Below are positions 1 to 9,227 of a stretch of DNA of 64,000 bases, piece by piece. Made by a program: the position numbers and the translations under genes. The stretch is from NCBI GenBank assembly GCA_021776805.1, contig JAJFFD010000074.1, positions 1-64,000 of the forward strand. Direction: 5' to 3'. The DNA is from Planctomycetota bacterium. Lineage in GTDB: Bacteria > Planctomycetota > UBA1135 > UBA2386. Numbering within the stretch: the stretch's first letter is position 1; each line of letters opens with the position of its first letter. The notes beneath the pieces were generated by a model that saw only the letters and a program-made list of their open reading frames with translations, made no database searches and was not told the origin of the DNA.

Positions 1-722
1 GCATTCGGGTCTGGAATGGGATTGCGCTCGCTCTTGCCGTAGAGCAAATACCGACCTCCGGGCAGCGCTTGCGGCTGAACCTTGAAGCCCGGCTGCGTAC
101 TCACACTCGCCGGACTGTCGTAGCCATCTTCGAGCCTGCCCATGCGATACAGCTCGCAAGCCTCAACCTGATCAACGGGGCGACCGATGGCGTAGAGCTG
201 GCTTGCGTCCGGGGCAAAGCTCAGGCTCGCCATGAGCCGATCGCCGGTATCAACACTGCCTTCTCTGCCGTTGGATAGATCGAGAGTTCGCAGTTGCTTG
301 CGGTCCGAGGAGATGAATGCTGCGAAACTGCCGTCGGGAGCGAGCGCAGTGGCAATCGCAGCCGTCTCGAACACCTGCCGTGGCTCATCGCCAAGTTCGA
401 CGATACGGACAGTCGGCGGCGCCTGACTGCCCCGTGGCTGTGGCAGCTGGTAACTGGCATAGCGACCATCGGCGCTGATTTGCAGGCTGCGGGCATCGGC
501 AGCAATCTCGCGAACAGGGTGCACCTCGCCGGTGAGAAGCGCGATCTCGCGCGCAAGCTGGTCCCCTGCCTGACCCTCGAGGAGGGATAGCATGGCCTGC
601 AGGGCCTCGGGGTATTGGCCGCGGTCCCAGGCGGAACGAGCCGCGTCCATTTCGGGCTGCTGGGATTGAGCAGCAAGAACAGTGCTCAGTGAGAAGACGA
701 GGGCGAGACGGGATGCATGCAT
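1..722 (-). CDS. exported beta-propeller protein, C-terminus cut by window edge
   Basis: The visible 240 residues begin with a signal peptide ending near VLAAQ. A short helical stretch follows, then propeller-like strands with SxDG/APDG motifs (ISADGRYASY, LAPDGSFAAF, FAPDASQLY) typical of PD40/TolB repeats. The ATG at 722 has a GGAGAA ribosome-binding site just upstream. It lies 81 bases downstream of the tricorn-type protease and probably shares its transcript. Many proteins with this arrangement are S9-family peptidases with a C-terminal alpha/beta hydrolase, but the catalytic part would lie outside the window. The peptidase assignment is therefore only a guess; export and the propeller fold are well supported. 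Confidence 0.7.
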   Translation of the reverse strand, partial: MHASRLALVFSLSTVLAAQSQQPEMDAARSAWDRGQYPEALQAMLSLLEGQAGDQLAREIALLTGEVHPVREIAADARSLQISADGRYASYQLPQPRGSQAPPTVRIVELGDEPRQVFETAAIATALAPDGSFAAFISSDRKQLRTLDLSNGREGSVDTGDRLMASLSFAPDASQLYAIGRPVDQVEACELYRMGRLEDGYDSPASVSTQPGFKVQPQALPGGRYLLYGKSERNPIPDPN

Positions 723-742
723 GGGGGATTCTCCGTTTGCGA

Positions 743-796
743 GAGCAGCTCCCGGGCTTTCCCGAGAGCTGCTCGCTTTTGGCTCCATGGGGAGCC
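743..796. terminator. two adjacent hairpins between the tricorn protease and the next gene
   Basis: A strong inverted repeat occupies 743-774: nine perfect pairs (GAGCAGCTC with GAGCTGCTC), then four more after one mismatch, with a CTTT loop. A second perfect 6-bp hairpin (GGCTCC/GGAGCC) lies at 781-796. Both sit just downstream of the protease stop codon. No U-tract follows on the minus strand, so this could be a terminator, a processing site or an mRNA-stabilising element rather than a classical intrinsic terminator. Confidence 0.4.
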
Positions 797-803
797 GGGG
801 GGA

Positions 804-3800
804 TCAGCGCTTGCCGGCGGCGTTCGTGGCGCCCTTCTCGCGCAGGCGCTTCGCAGCGGCTGGCTCGATATTGACCCGGCCCTTGGCGAGTTCCGCGGCC
901 ACATCTTCCTGCAGCGCCTTGACTGCTACCTGCAGTTGCATGTCTTCGCCGTTGGGTGGATTCCAGAGGGCGATATCCGGGAGGCAGCCATTGAGCTCCA
1001 TGTCCTCGCCGGTATTGACCAGGTACCAGCCGCGGGTGGGCATGCGAACCGAGCTGCCGTCGAGGAGGTTGGCGCTACCGGTGGAGATGACTCCACCGGC
1101 GGTACGCATGCCGACGACTCGCCCGCGTCCAATCTGCTTGACCGCGTGGGAGAAGATCTCCGCATTGGAGAAGGAGTTCTCATTGCACAGGACAACGATT
1201 GGCTTGCTCCAGCTGGCGTAGACCTTGCGATCCTGGGGATAGCCTTCGCCACTGCCACGAGACCGGGTGATGGCGTGCACCGGCTGTGTCAGTGCTGTGA
1301 GCACATGGTCCGTGGTGCTGCCACCGCCGTTGTTCCGCACGTCGATGATCAGGCCGTCCTTGCCGTCCCCGGCATGGAAGAGGTCCGTTTCCATCTGTCG
1401 GAAGCTGGGCATGTTCATGCCCCGAATGTGCAGGTAGCCGAGTCTCCCTCCGGAGAGCTCGTCGACCTTCTTGCGAGTGTTCTCAATGAACTCGTTGTAG
1501 AGCAGACCTTGCACCGAGCGGACGGGCATCAGTTTGACAGTTCGTTCAACGCCGTCCGCGTTGGCGACGGTGAGGTCGAGTTCGCGAATCTCCTCCATGG
1601 TGAGGACTGCCTCGACATCGACATCCGGCCCAATCACCTGCCCATCGATGGATAGAATCACATCACCGGGATTGATCTTGGAGCGGGAGGCATTCGCCGG
1701 GCTACCGGGAATGACCGAGCTCACCACGAGGCCAGGGCCGGCGCTGTCATCGGCGAAGCGTGCGCCAAGGTGCACGGTGGTCGGCGACCAGCTGTTGTTA
1801 CCGTTGCCTGTGGGCAGGGGGTCGGGTCCACGACGGTGGGACATGTGGGAGGCGTTGAGCTCACCAAGCATCATGTTCATGAGTTCGCTGAACTCGCTGG
1901 CACCGATCACCTGACCGGCCACCGGGCGGAACTTGGCGCGAACCGCATCCCAGTCCCGGTTGTTCATGTTGCCGTCGTAGAAGCGGTCGCGCATGGCTCG
2001 CCAGCCCTGATCGAAGGCGATCTGCCGGAGCTCTGACCAATCACGAGTGCGGCGAACGGAGAAGGCAAAGCTGGTCACCTTGCCGCTGGCATTCATCGCT
2101 GCCGGGGTTCCACCCCCACCGCCACCGCGTCCGCCACGTTGCCCGCGGCGACCGCCCGCGGCCTGGCCTCCGCCACGAGTCGTGCCAACGATCTCCTTGC
2201 TCTGCTTGAGCCAGCGAGCGTTGCCCATGGCCGATGCGGAAAACTTCTTTGGCCGCTCCACATCAGGGAAGTCGATGGTGAAGAAACCGTTCTCGTTGCC
2301 AACCGTGCCAGAGAAGCCGAGCTTCTTGCCGTCAGGTGACCAGATCAGCCCGCTTTCACGGCCCTGGTTGCTGATGCGGTGCATCCGGTCATGGATGTCC
2401 TCAAAGTCGATCTTGACCACCACCGGTGAATCATCCTGCTTGTCTTCCTCTGCGGGGGTCTCGCCTTCGCTCGGGGCAACAGGTTCTTGGCTGGGCGGGG
2501 TCGCTCCCCGACCTCCAGCGCGTCGGCCGCGTCCACCACGACGCCCCCCATTGCCACCAGCCGCAGCTCTCCCTGGGCGGTTTGAGCTGGCATTGCGGGC
2601 TGGCCCCTTGCTCTTCATGGCGGCGATAGCTTCCTCGAGAAGGGCGTCACGCTCGGTCTTCTCTTCATCGGCCTTCGCCAGGTTGATGTAGTAGATGTCA
2701 CTCTCCTCGCCTTCTCGCCGACTGATGAAGGCGATGCGCTTGCCATCGCCAGACCAGACTGGGGAATTGTCCCGGTCCGGATGGCGGGAGAGATTGAAGG
2801 GGGCGCGGGACTTGTCGATGGGTGCAACCCAAACGTCGTGGTTGTAGTCCGAGTCCTGAGTGGCGTAGACCACCCACTTACCGTCAGGGGACCAGTCGTA
2901 GTCAGGGCCCGACCAGGTCGTGATGACTTCGCGCTGGTTATTGCCATCCGGATCCATCACATACAGATCCGTGCCGCGCACGAAGGCGATGCTCTCGCCG
3001 TTGGGGCTGATCTTGAGTTCGCGCTCCACGGCGCGGTCATTGGTGATCTGGCGAAGGGTGAATTCCTCGGCCAACCACCAGATGCCATCGGCCTGTGCCT
3101 GGGTCGCTTCCCAGATATCGACCTCACCGGCTGCATCCGAGACGAAGAAGAGGCGCTTGCCATCGGCACTGAAGACCAGACTCGACTCCTGGTGAGGCGT
3201 GCTGGTGATGCGCACTGGCTCCTTCAGGATGCGATCCATGACGTACACATCCTGCCCGGCAACGAAAGCCATCTGCTTGCCGTCTTCCGTGAAGGCCACG
3301 TTGCTCGCACCGGTCTCGCTGCGGCGTTCCTCGATGCTGGCTGGACTATCGCCAATGGCGGTCAAGGCAAGCTTGCTGGCCTCACCAGTTTCGATGTCGA
3401 AGCGCTGCAGGTCGAAGCGGCGGCGGAAGACGATGGTCTTGCCATCCGCAGAGATGCTCGGGAAGGCGACGCCATCATCGCTCTTGTCCGCAGCTCCCAC
3501 CTGGGTAATCCGCTGCGGCTCAGCTCCGCTGATGTGTCCCTGGTAGACATCGAAGGTACCGTCGGGATCGCTGACGTAGTAGTAGGTCTCGCTGTCCGGC
3601 CCCCACAGCGGGTTTGTTTGCGAGATGTTCTGAAAGTTCGGTCGATCCGCATCCAAACGGGTGAGAGTGGCTGGGCTGGTACTCAGATCCGCGAGCCAAA
3701 GCTGGGCCGCCTGAGCACCGGAGTAACCCTTGCGATTCCAGGCAGCCCGGCCCTTCGTAAAGAGCACCTTCGTGCCGTCCGGGGAGAGATTGGCACTGGC

Positions 3801-4277
3801 GAAGCCAGCATCGAAGACCATCTTCTTGGGCGACTGCCCATCCATGGCGAGGGTATACAGGCGGTTCGCGTCACCCCGGCTCCAACTCCGATCCGTGCCT
3901 TGGGCGATAACAAGACTGCTGCCATCCGCTGTGTAGCCGAAGAGAGACTTGCGATTCGAGTCATGGGTGATCTGTCTTGGGGTGCCCCTATCGACCGCCA
4001 CCACGTGAATCTGCGAGCCGCCGGAACGACTGCTGATGAACGCGATCTCCGTGCCATCCGGGCTGAAGTGGGGATTTGAATCCGCAGCCGTGTGGCTGGT
4101 GATGCGTCGGGCGTCTCCACCCTGGGAGGAGGCGAGCCAAATGTCCTCCTGCCAAACGAAGGCAATCTTCTCGCCATCGGGGGAGACCTGCGGTTGGCGA
4201 GGAAGCCGGATGTCCTGGACTTGCGCACTCAGAACCGAGGCCAGAAGAAGGGACGAAAGCGATGCGAGTGTTCTCAT
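804..4277 (-). CDS. tricorn-type S41 family protease
   Basis: The 1157-residue exported protein starts MRTLASLSS with a signal peptide ending VLSAQ. Residues about 30-660 carry many PD40/TolB propeller repeats (SPDG, SADGK motifs). A PDZ domain follows at about 830-920, then a C-terminal S41 serine protease core. The motif SFSNAEIFSH contains the likely nucleophile Ser1037, followed by the RTAGGV strand that matches tricorn RTxGGV. The residue after the nucleophile is Asn where archaeal tricorn has Asp. Family members degrade peptides. Two Gly/Arg-rich low-complexity inserts lie at about 559-596 and 702-726. The start at 4277 was chosen because it begins a good signal peptide; the frame is open further upstream but with no plausible signal. 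Confidence 0.92.
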   Translation of the reverse strand: MRTLASLSSLLLASVLSAQVQDIRLPRQPQVSPDGEKIAFVWQEDIWLASSQGGDARRITSHTAADSNPHFSPDGTEIAFISSRSGGSQIHVVAVDRGTPRQITHDSNRKSLFGYTADGSSLVIAQGTDRSWSRGDANRLYTLAMDGQSPKKMVFDAGFASANLSPDGTKVLFTKGRAAWNRKGYSGAQAAQLWLADLSTSPATLTRLDADRPNFQNISQTNPLWGPDSETYYYVSDPDGTFDVYQGHISGAEPQRITQVGAADKSDDGVAFPSISADGKTIVFRRRFDLQRFDIETGEASKLALTAIGDSPASIEERRSETGASNVAFTEDGKQMAFVAGQDVYVMDRILKEPVRITSTPHQESSLVFSADGKRLFFVSDAAGEVDIWEATQAQADGIWWLAEEFTLRQITNDRAVERELKISPNGESIAFVRGTDLYVMDPDGNNQREVITTWSGPDYDWSPDGKWVVYATQDSDYNHDVWVAPIDKSRAPFNLSRHPDRDNSPVWSGDGKRIAFISRREGEESDIYYINLAKADEEKTERDALLEEAIAAMKSKGPARNASSNRPGRAAAGGNGGRRGGRGRRAGGRGATPPSQEPVAPSEGETPAEEDKQDDSPVVVKIDFEDIHDRMHRISNQGRESGLIWSPDGKKLGFSGTVGNENGFFTIDFPDVERPKKFSASAMGNARWLKQSKEIVGTTRGGGQAAGGRRGQRGGRGGGGGGTPAAMNASGKVTSFAFSVRRTRDWSELRQIAFDQGWRAMRDRFYDGNMNNRDWDAVRAKFRPVAGQVIGASEFSELMNMMLGELNASHMSHRRGPDPLPTGNGNNSWSPTTVHLGARFADDSAGPGLVVSSVIPGSPANASRSKINPGDVILSIDGQVIGPDVDVEAVLTMEEIRELDLTVANADGVERTVKLMPVRSVQGLLYNEFIENTRKKVDELSGGRLGYLHIRGMNMPSFRQMETDLFHAGDGKDGLIIDVRNNGGGSTTDHVLTALTQPVHAITRSRGSGEGYPQDRKVYASWSKPIVVLCNENSFSNAEIFSHAVKQIGRGRVVGMRTAGGVISTGSANLLDGSSVRMPTRGWYLVNTGEDMELNGCLPDIALWNPPNGEDMQLQVAVKALQEDVAAELAKGRVNIEPAAAKRLREKGATNAAGKR

Positions 4278-4452
4278 GGAATTGGCAAGCGAATCGAGAA
4301 ACGACGGCAACCGGGCAGCAAACCCAGTGCTCCCACGCATACGTGAGCGCGCGGGGGCAAGCGGGGACCATTGTGGGCATCTGAGCCAGAAATGGCAGAG
4401 CTGAGCGGCTTCCGGCACGAACTTGTGACCGACACCCCAGCGGGCGGAGCGC

Positions 4453-6024
4453 TCAGCGCGATCTCGCCTGCCCCCCAGCGCCCGCTTTGGCACCCTTTGG
4501 AGCGTAGACGTGGTAGCGATGAATGGGGAAGGGCCCATCGGGGAAGGCATGCCCCGAGTAGCGCAGTTCATGCCCTTCGAGTCCATCAGGAAGGGCCCGG
4601 AGCCTGTCCAGGTAGCGGTCGCTGAGGAGCAGCCAGGAATCGCGCGGGGCGCAGAGTCCCGGGTCGGAGAGCAGGAAGGGTAGGGGCGTGAAGTCGATCT
4701 CTGCCTGAGTCGCAACCGCAAAGTAGATCCCGGCTCCGCAAACTGGCTGGTCCTTCGGCAGTTGTTCACGGAGCGCCGCGATGAATGGGCCCTTGTCCAA
4801 TTGCTCGAGAAGCAGGATCGCCTCGCGAGTTCGCAGAGCCTTCCAAGGCAGGGTCGGAGTCCAGGCCAGAAACAGAGCCCCTGCCATGAGCAGGGTATAG
4901 ACCTTGGTCCGCCTGCCCAGAGCGCCCCGCCCTTCCACCATCATGCCAACCGCGGCGACCACCCATGGGCTCATGAGGACAGCATAGTACGGATAGGTCG
5001 AGGACTGCGAATAGAGCAGGGCGCTGGAGCTGGCAAACCCGAGCAAGCAGGTTTCGAAGGCCGCATCGGCGGATGACCGGCGCGAAGACAGACAGACCTG
5101 CATGAGTCGCGGCAGGAGCAGCAGGACCGCTGCGATTACTGCGGCCAGAGTGAAGTACTGAGTCGAATGCTGTCCGCTCAAGATTCTTGTGACGAAGAAG
5201 CCCTCCGCTGCCGCTTCGTTCCGAGCAATGTCGAGATGCCAGAGAAACTGTTCCAAGGATGCTCCGATGTCGGGAGCCCAGGAGGCGAGGATAAGAGCGA
5301 AGCCCGGCAAGCAACCTAGACCGAACATCAATGCGCTTTGGATGCGGCCAGCCTTACCAGCCAGCAGGAGCAGCAAGCAGCCGGCGGTGAGAAGGCTGAA
5401 GCCAGCCGCGGGATTGAAGCCAAGGGCCAGCGAGAACAGGAGTCCGGAGAAGGTGATTGCCGATTTCTGCCGCGCCTCCAAACCCTTGGCAAGACTCAGG
5501 AAGCCTGCCACCGTGAATAGGAGGCACATGCCTTCTGGTCTGCCCATGCAGATCTCGCGACTGCTCCGATCACCGAGCCAGAAGCAGGCCAGACTGAGCG
5601 CCGACCATGGTCTGCGCCGCCGCACCAGAGCGAAGCAGAGCAGCAGGATAGCTATTTGCGCAGCAAGGTAGCCAGGCATACGCGTACTCAGGTTGCTGAC
5701 ACCGAAGAGCGCATAGACGGCAACTTGAAAACGCGGCATGAATGGTCCGTGGAAGGACCAGATGTCGCCGCTGTACGGGGCCTGCGTATGCATGACGTAA
5801 CTGAAGTCATGCCCCTCTACATGGCGCGCAGCCGGGCCAGCGAAAAATGGCTCGTCTACATAGAAGGTAGGGAAGCGGTCCAGGCCGAGGCCGAAGCTCA
5901 GGAAGGCGAGGAAGACCACTCCAGCACAAAGCCAATACGCTCTTCCTCCGGTGAGAAGGGCCTTTCGCCTCGGCAGCGAATCAACGCTGTTGCACGAGGC
6001 TGTGCTCTGCACTGGGGGAGACAT
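4453..6024 (-). CDS. GT-C fold membrane glycosyltransferase (ArnT/PMT-like)
   Basis: The 523-residue polytopic membrane protein has about 10-11 hydrophobic helices, beginning with YWLCAGVVFLAFLSFGLGL. The first periplasmic loop carries a DEPFF motif, matching the acidic catalytic motif of GT-C transferases such as ArnT and protein O-mannosyltransferases, which use polyprenyl-phosphate sugars. A soluble C-terminal domain of about 130 residues follows the last helices. It is the first gene of a minus-strand block, 175 bases upstream of the tricorn protease, and is divergent from the next gene. The substrate cannot be told. The fold assignment is good; the exact family is inferred. Confidence 0.75.
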   Translation of the reverse strand: MSPPVQSTASCNSVDSLPRRKALLTGGRAYWLCAGVVFLAFLSFGLGLDRFPTFYVDEPFFAGPAARHVEGHDFSYVMHTQAPYSGDIWSFHGPFMPRFQVAVYALFGVSNLSTRMPGYLAAQIAILLLCFALVRRRRPWSALSLACFWLGDRSSREICMGRPEGMCLLFTVAGFLSLAKGLEARQKSAITFSGLLFSLALGFNPAAGFSLLTAGCLLLLLAGKAGRIQSALMFGLGCLPGFALILASWAPDIGASLEQFLWHLDIARNEAAAEGFFVTRILSGQHSTQYFTLAAVIAAVLLLLPRLMQVCLSSRRSSADAAFETCLLGFASSSALLYSQSSTYPYYAVLMSPWVVAAVGMMVEGRGALGRRTKVYTLLMAGALFLAWTPTLPWKALRTREAILLLEQLDKGPFIAALREQLPKDQPVCGAGIYFAVATQAEIDFTPLPFLLSDPGLCAPRDSWLLLSDRYLDRLRALPDGLEGHELRYSGHAFPDGPFPIHRYHVYAPKGAKAGAGGQARSR

Positions 6025-6227
6025 CGACCGAAGCTACCACAATTGAACCAGGCATGCGGGAAGTCGCAGGCCTGGCCAGCTTTTTTGCCCGACACCGGGT
6101 TGCCAGTCGTACCCCCCAGCTCTGCCTCGTCCTGAATCTCGAACATTCGCAGAGCGCTTGCTGACTTGCCGATCCTTCTTCGGCAGGTCGATGCGCGACA
6201 TCACCGCAACGACGAGAGCAATCGAGC

Positions 6228-7448
6228 ATGGTAGTCAAGGCAGAGAAGACATTCCCCCGACATCTTCTGATAGCGATTCTGAGCGCGGCCCTACTCAGTC
6301 CCGTTCTAAGTGCGCAACAAGAAGAGGAAGAAGAGAAGGAAACCAAGGCTGACACGATCAGTTGGGTTCAAGGCGATTTCGCCAATGCCCTCGGCAAGGC
6401 CAAGGCAGAGCAGAAGAAGATCTTTGTGTACTTCTGGGCAGACGGCAGCGCCCAGTCTGGCAAGTTCTACGAAGAGACCCTGAAGAGCGATCAAATCACA
6501 GCAGCCCTGAACGGCTTCGTTAGCTACAGCGCACGCACAAATGACCAGGCAGGCTATGACCTCCTGCAGAAGTTTGGCGTCAACGTTCTTCCGGCATCGC
6601 TATTCATCGAAGCTGACGGCGAGGTTGAGGATGCAGTCCTTGGATTCCTCACAGCTGATGGCTTCCAGACCGAGCTCGATCGCATTGCGAAGGGTGAATA
6701 CACCGTCAGCTACTTCCGCGAGCAGGCCTCGGACCCCAAGGACTTCGAAGCCCAGTTCCAACTTGCGGTGAAATTGCAGGATGTTGGCGACCAGGATGGC
6801 TTTCAGGAAGTAGTCGATGCCATCAAGGAGGCCGACCCCAAGGGCAAGACCGAGCGCGGCGCACTGCTGCATTTTGCCGATCTCTACACTGCTCTATTCG
6901 CCGGCGTGCAGTCCCAGCAAGACGCCCTCGCTGTCGACATGAAGCCAATGTACGAGTTTGCGGAAAAGGCCAAGAACCGGACCGTCCGCTGGACTGCCTG
7001 GGATCGTATCGGCAATACCCACTACAGCCTGGGTCGCACTCTCGAGTCTCGGCAGGCCTTCCGCAAGGCCGTCGATAACGCCCCGGACAATCAGATCATC
7101 TACTGGGGCCACAACATCGCCAACGCTGCATGGAACATGCGCGAGTTTCTCCCCGGTGACGACAAGAAGGCAGTGCTCAAGCTGTCGCTCAAGGCCTTGA
7201 AGAAGGCTGAGAAGGCGGTCAAGACCGGTGACGACGAGCAGAGCAGCTATGGCTTCACGGGTGCCCGCCCCTTCGATGACGCGGATCCCTTCATCGCTTC
7301 ACGGCTCTATACCCTCGCTGGCGCATACTTCATGAACGACAGTACCGGCAAGGCCACAGCCACCCTCGAGAAGGCGCTTAAGCTCGATCCGGAAAACCAG
7401 CAAATCAAGAGTCGCCTGGCACAGTTCGAGTTGGTCAAGAAGAAGTAG
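6228..7448 (+). CDS. exported thioredoxin-fold protein with C-terminal TPR repeats
   Basis: A signal peptide (LLIAILSAALLSPVLSAQ) is followed by an acidic EEEEEKE stretch. Residues about 45-165 form a thioredoxin-like domain: IFVYFWADGSAQSGKF resembles the FWAxWCxxCK region, and NVLPASLFIE supplies the conserved cis-proline. Both active-site cysteines are missing, so ordinary disulfide redox chemistry is not expected from this domain. Residues about 180-406 form helical repeats, the last a clear TPR (ATATLEKALKLDPENQQI). It may be a chaperone or scaffold. The gene stands alone 57 bases before the gamma-glutamyltransferase gene and may be co-transcribed with it. Confidence 0.75.
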   Translation: MVVKAEKTFPRHLLIAILSAALLSPVLSAQQEEEEEKETKADTISWVQGDFANALGKAKAEQKKIFVYFWADGSAQSGKFYEETLKSDQITAALNGFVSYSARTNDQAGYDLLQKFGVNVLPASLFIEADGEVEDAVLGFLTADGFQTELDRIAKGEYTVSYFREQASDPKDFEAQFQLAVKLQDVGDQDGFQEVVDAIKEADPKGKTERGALLHFADLYTALFAGVQSQQDALAVDMKPMYEFAEKAKNRTVRWTAWDRIGNTHYSLGRTLESRQAFRKAVDNAPDNQIIYWGHNIANAAWNMREFLPGDDKKAVLKLSLKALKKAEKAVKTGDDEQSSYGFTGARPFDDADPFIASRLYTLAGAYFMNDSTGKATATLEKALKLDPENQQIKSRLAQFELVKKK

Positions 7449-7505
7449 GCTCCCGGCTTCGAGCGGAGAGAGCGCGGCCTGGGATCCTGGGCTAGACTCG
7501 GCCCC

Positions 7506-9206
7506 ATGGACAGCGCCGCGCCACTCTCCTTTCTCCTGCTGCTCTCCCTCGCCGCCGGATCGACGGCCCAGGATCGGCTTACCGGCAAGCCCTGGGCGAC
7601 GCGCTCGGAGATCTACTCCCAGTCGGGGATGGCGGCGACAAGCCAACCCATCGCCACCCAGGTAGCCCTCGACATTCTGCGCAAGGGTGGTTCGGCGGTG
7701 GACGCGGCAATCGCCGCAAATGCCACGCTGCATCTCGCCGAGCCAACTGGCTGCGGTCTGGGTGGAGATCTCTTCGCTATCGTCTGGGATGCCAAGACAG
7801 AGAAGCTGCATGGCTTGAACGCAAGCGGACGATCACCCGCCAGCCTCAGCCTGGAGTACTTCCGCGAAAATGGTCTCGACAGTATCCCAGCCCACGGCCC
7901 CCTACCGGTTTCCGTGCCAGGCTGCGCCGATGGTTGGTTCGAGTTGCATGCGCGCTTCGGCAAACTGTCCATGGCTGATGTGCTCTCCCCAGCAATCAAC
8001 TATGCCAAGCAGGGCATCCCGATCACCGAAGTCATCGCCCACTACTGGTCGATTGGTGCCGCGAACTTGCAGCGCTTCGACGGATTCCAAGAAGTCTTCA
8101 TGCCTGGAGGCAGAGCCCCCGGCAAGGGCGAGATCTTCAGGAACCCCGCCCTGGCAAGCAGCTTCGAGAAGCTAGTCGTCGGCGGTCGCGATGCCTTCTA
8201 CAAGGGTGACATCGCCACGGCCATCGGCTCATACATAGCTCAACAGGGTGGCTTTCTCAGCTACGAGGACCTGGCTGCACACGAGTCCGAATGGGTCGAT
8301 CCAGTCTCAACGGATTATCGTGGCTACGAGGTTTGGGAGTTACCGCCTAACGGCCAGGGTATCGCGGCCCTGCAGATACTGAACATTCTCGAGGACTACG
8401 ATCTGAGTGCCATGGGCTTCGGTTCTGCGGAGTACATGCATCTCTTCATCGAGGCGAAGAAACTTGCCTATGAAGATCGTGCTCGCTGGTACGCGGATCC
8501 GGCCTTCGCCAAGTTGCCAGTGAAGGAGCTCATCTCCAAAAAATACGCCGCGCAGCGCCGGCAGCTCATCGACCTGAAGAAGGCTGCTGACAGCTATCCT
8601 CCGGGCAACCCAGCTCTAAGCCACGGAGACACCATCTATCTCACCACCGCCGACTCGGCAGGGAACATGGTCTCCCTGATCCAGAGCAACTTCCGCGGCA
8701 TGGGTTCGGGCATGACCCCACCCGGCCTTGGCTTCGTGCTGCAAGATAGAGGCGAACTCTTCGATCTACGTGCAGGGCGACCAAACAGCTACGCGCCAAA
8801 GAAGCGTCCCTTTCACACCATCATCCCGGCCTTTGTCAGCAAGGATGGCAAGCCCTGGCTCAGCTTTGGCGTCATGGGTGGCGCCATGCAACCTCAGGGG
8901 CACGTGCAGATCTTGGTGAACATGATCGACTTCGGCATGAACCTCCAGGAGGCGGGAGATGCACCGCGCATGCGCCACAGTGGCTCCTCACAACCAACTG
9001 GCAGCAGCATGATCGATGGCGGACTGGTCAACCTGGAATCAGGCTTCAGCTCGACGGTTCTTCAGCAGCTGCGTGACATGGGCCATGTTCTCAAGATAGG
9101 GCCCGGAGGTTTCGGTGGCTATCAGGCCATCCTGCGCGATCTCGAGACCGGCGTCTATGCAGGCGCATCCGAATCGCGCAAGGATGGGCAGGCGGCAGGT
9201 TATTAG
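7506..9206 (+). CDS. ggt: gamma-glutamyltransferase
   Basis: The 566-residue exported N-terminal nucleophile hydrolase has a signal peptide ending AAGSTAQ. It shows family landmarks: GGSAVDAAIAAN, the AEPTGCGLGGDLF oxyanion/Gly-rich motif, and the autoprocessing site SHGDTIYLTTAD. Cleavage before Thr376 would give a large subunit of about 350 residues and a small subunit of 191 residues with Thr376 as nucleophile. The family hydrolyses or transfers gamma-glutamyl groups from glutathione and related peptides in the periplasm. Length and motif order are normal. Its stop lies 21 bases from the convergent VOC gene stop. Confidence 0.93.
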   Translation: MDSAAPLSFLLLLSLAAGSTAQDRLTGKPWATRSEIYSQSGMAATSQPIATQVALDILRKGGSAVDAAIAANATLHLAEPTGCGLGGDLFAIVWDAKTEKLHGLNASGRSPASLSLEYFRENGLDSIPAHGPLPVSVPGCADGWFELHARFGKLSMADVLSPAINYAKQGIPITEVIAHYWSIGAANLQRFDGFQEVFMPGGRAPGKGEIFRNPALASSFEKLVVGGRDAFYKGDIATAIGSYIAQQGGFLSYEDLAAHESEWVDPVSTDYRGYEVWELPPNGQGIAALQILNILEDYDLSAMGFGSAEYMHLFIEAKKLAYEDRARWYADPAFAKLPVKELISKKYAAQRRQLIDLKKAADSYPPGNPALSHGDTIYLTTADSAGNMVSLIQSNFRGMGSGMTPPGLGFVLQDRGELFDLRAGRPNSYAPKKRPFHTIIPAFVSKDGKPWLSFGVMGGAMQPQGHVQILVNMIDFGMNLQEAGDAPRMRHSGSSQPTGSSMIDGGLVNLESGFSSTVLQQLRDMGHVLKIGPGGFGGYQAILRDLETGVYAGASESRKDGQAAGY

Positions 9207-9227
9207 ACTCAGAACCAGGTTCGTGGT

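Noticed and set aside
2781-4079. 432-codon open frame on the plus strand
   Set aside because: It is antisense to the tricorn-type protease propeller; the repeated motifs belong to the minus-strand reading.
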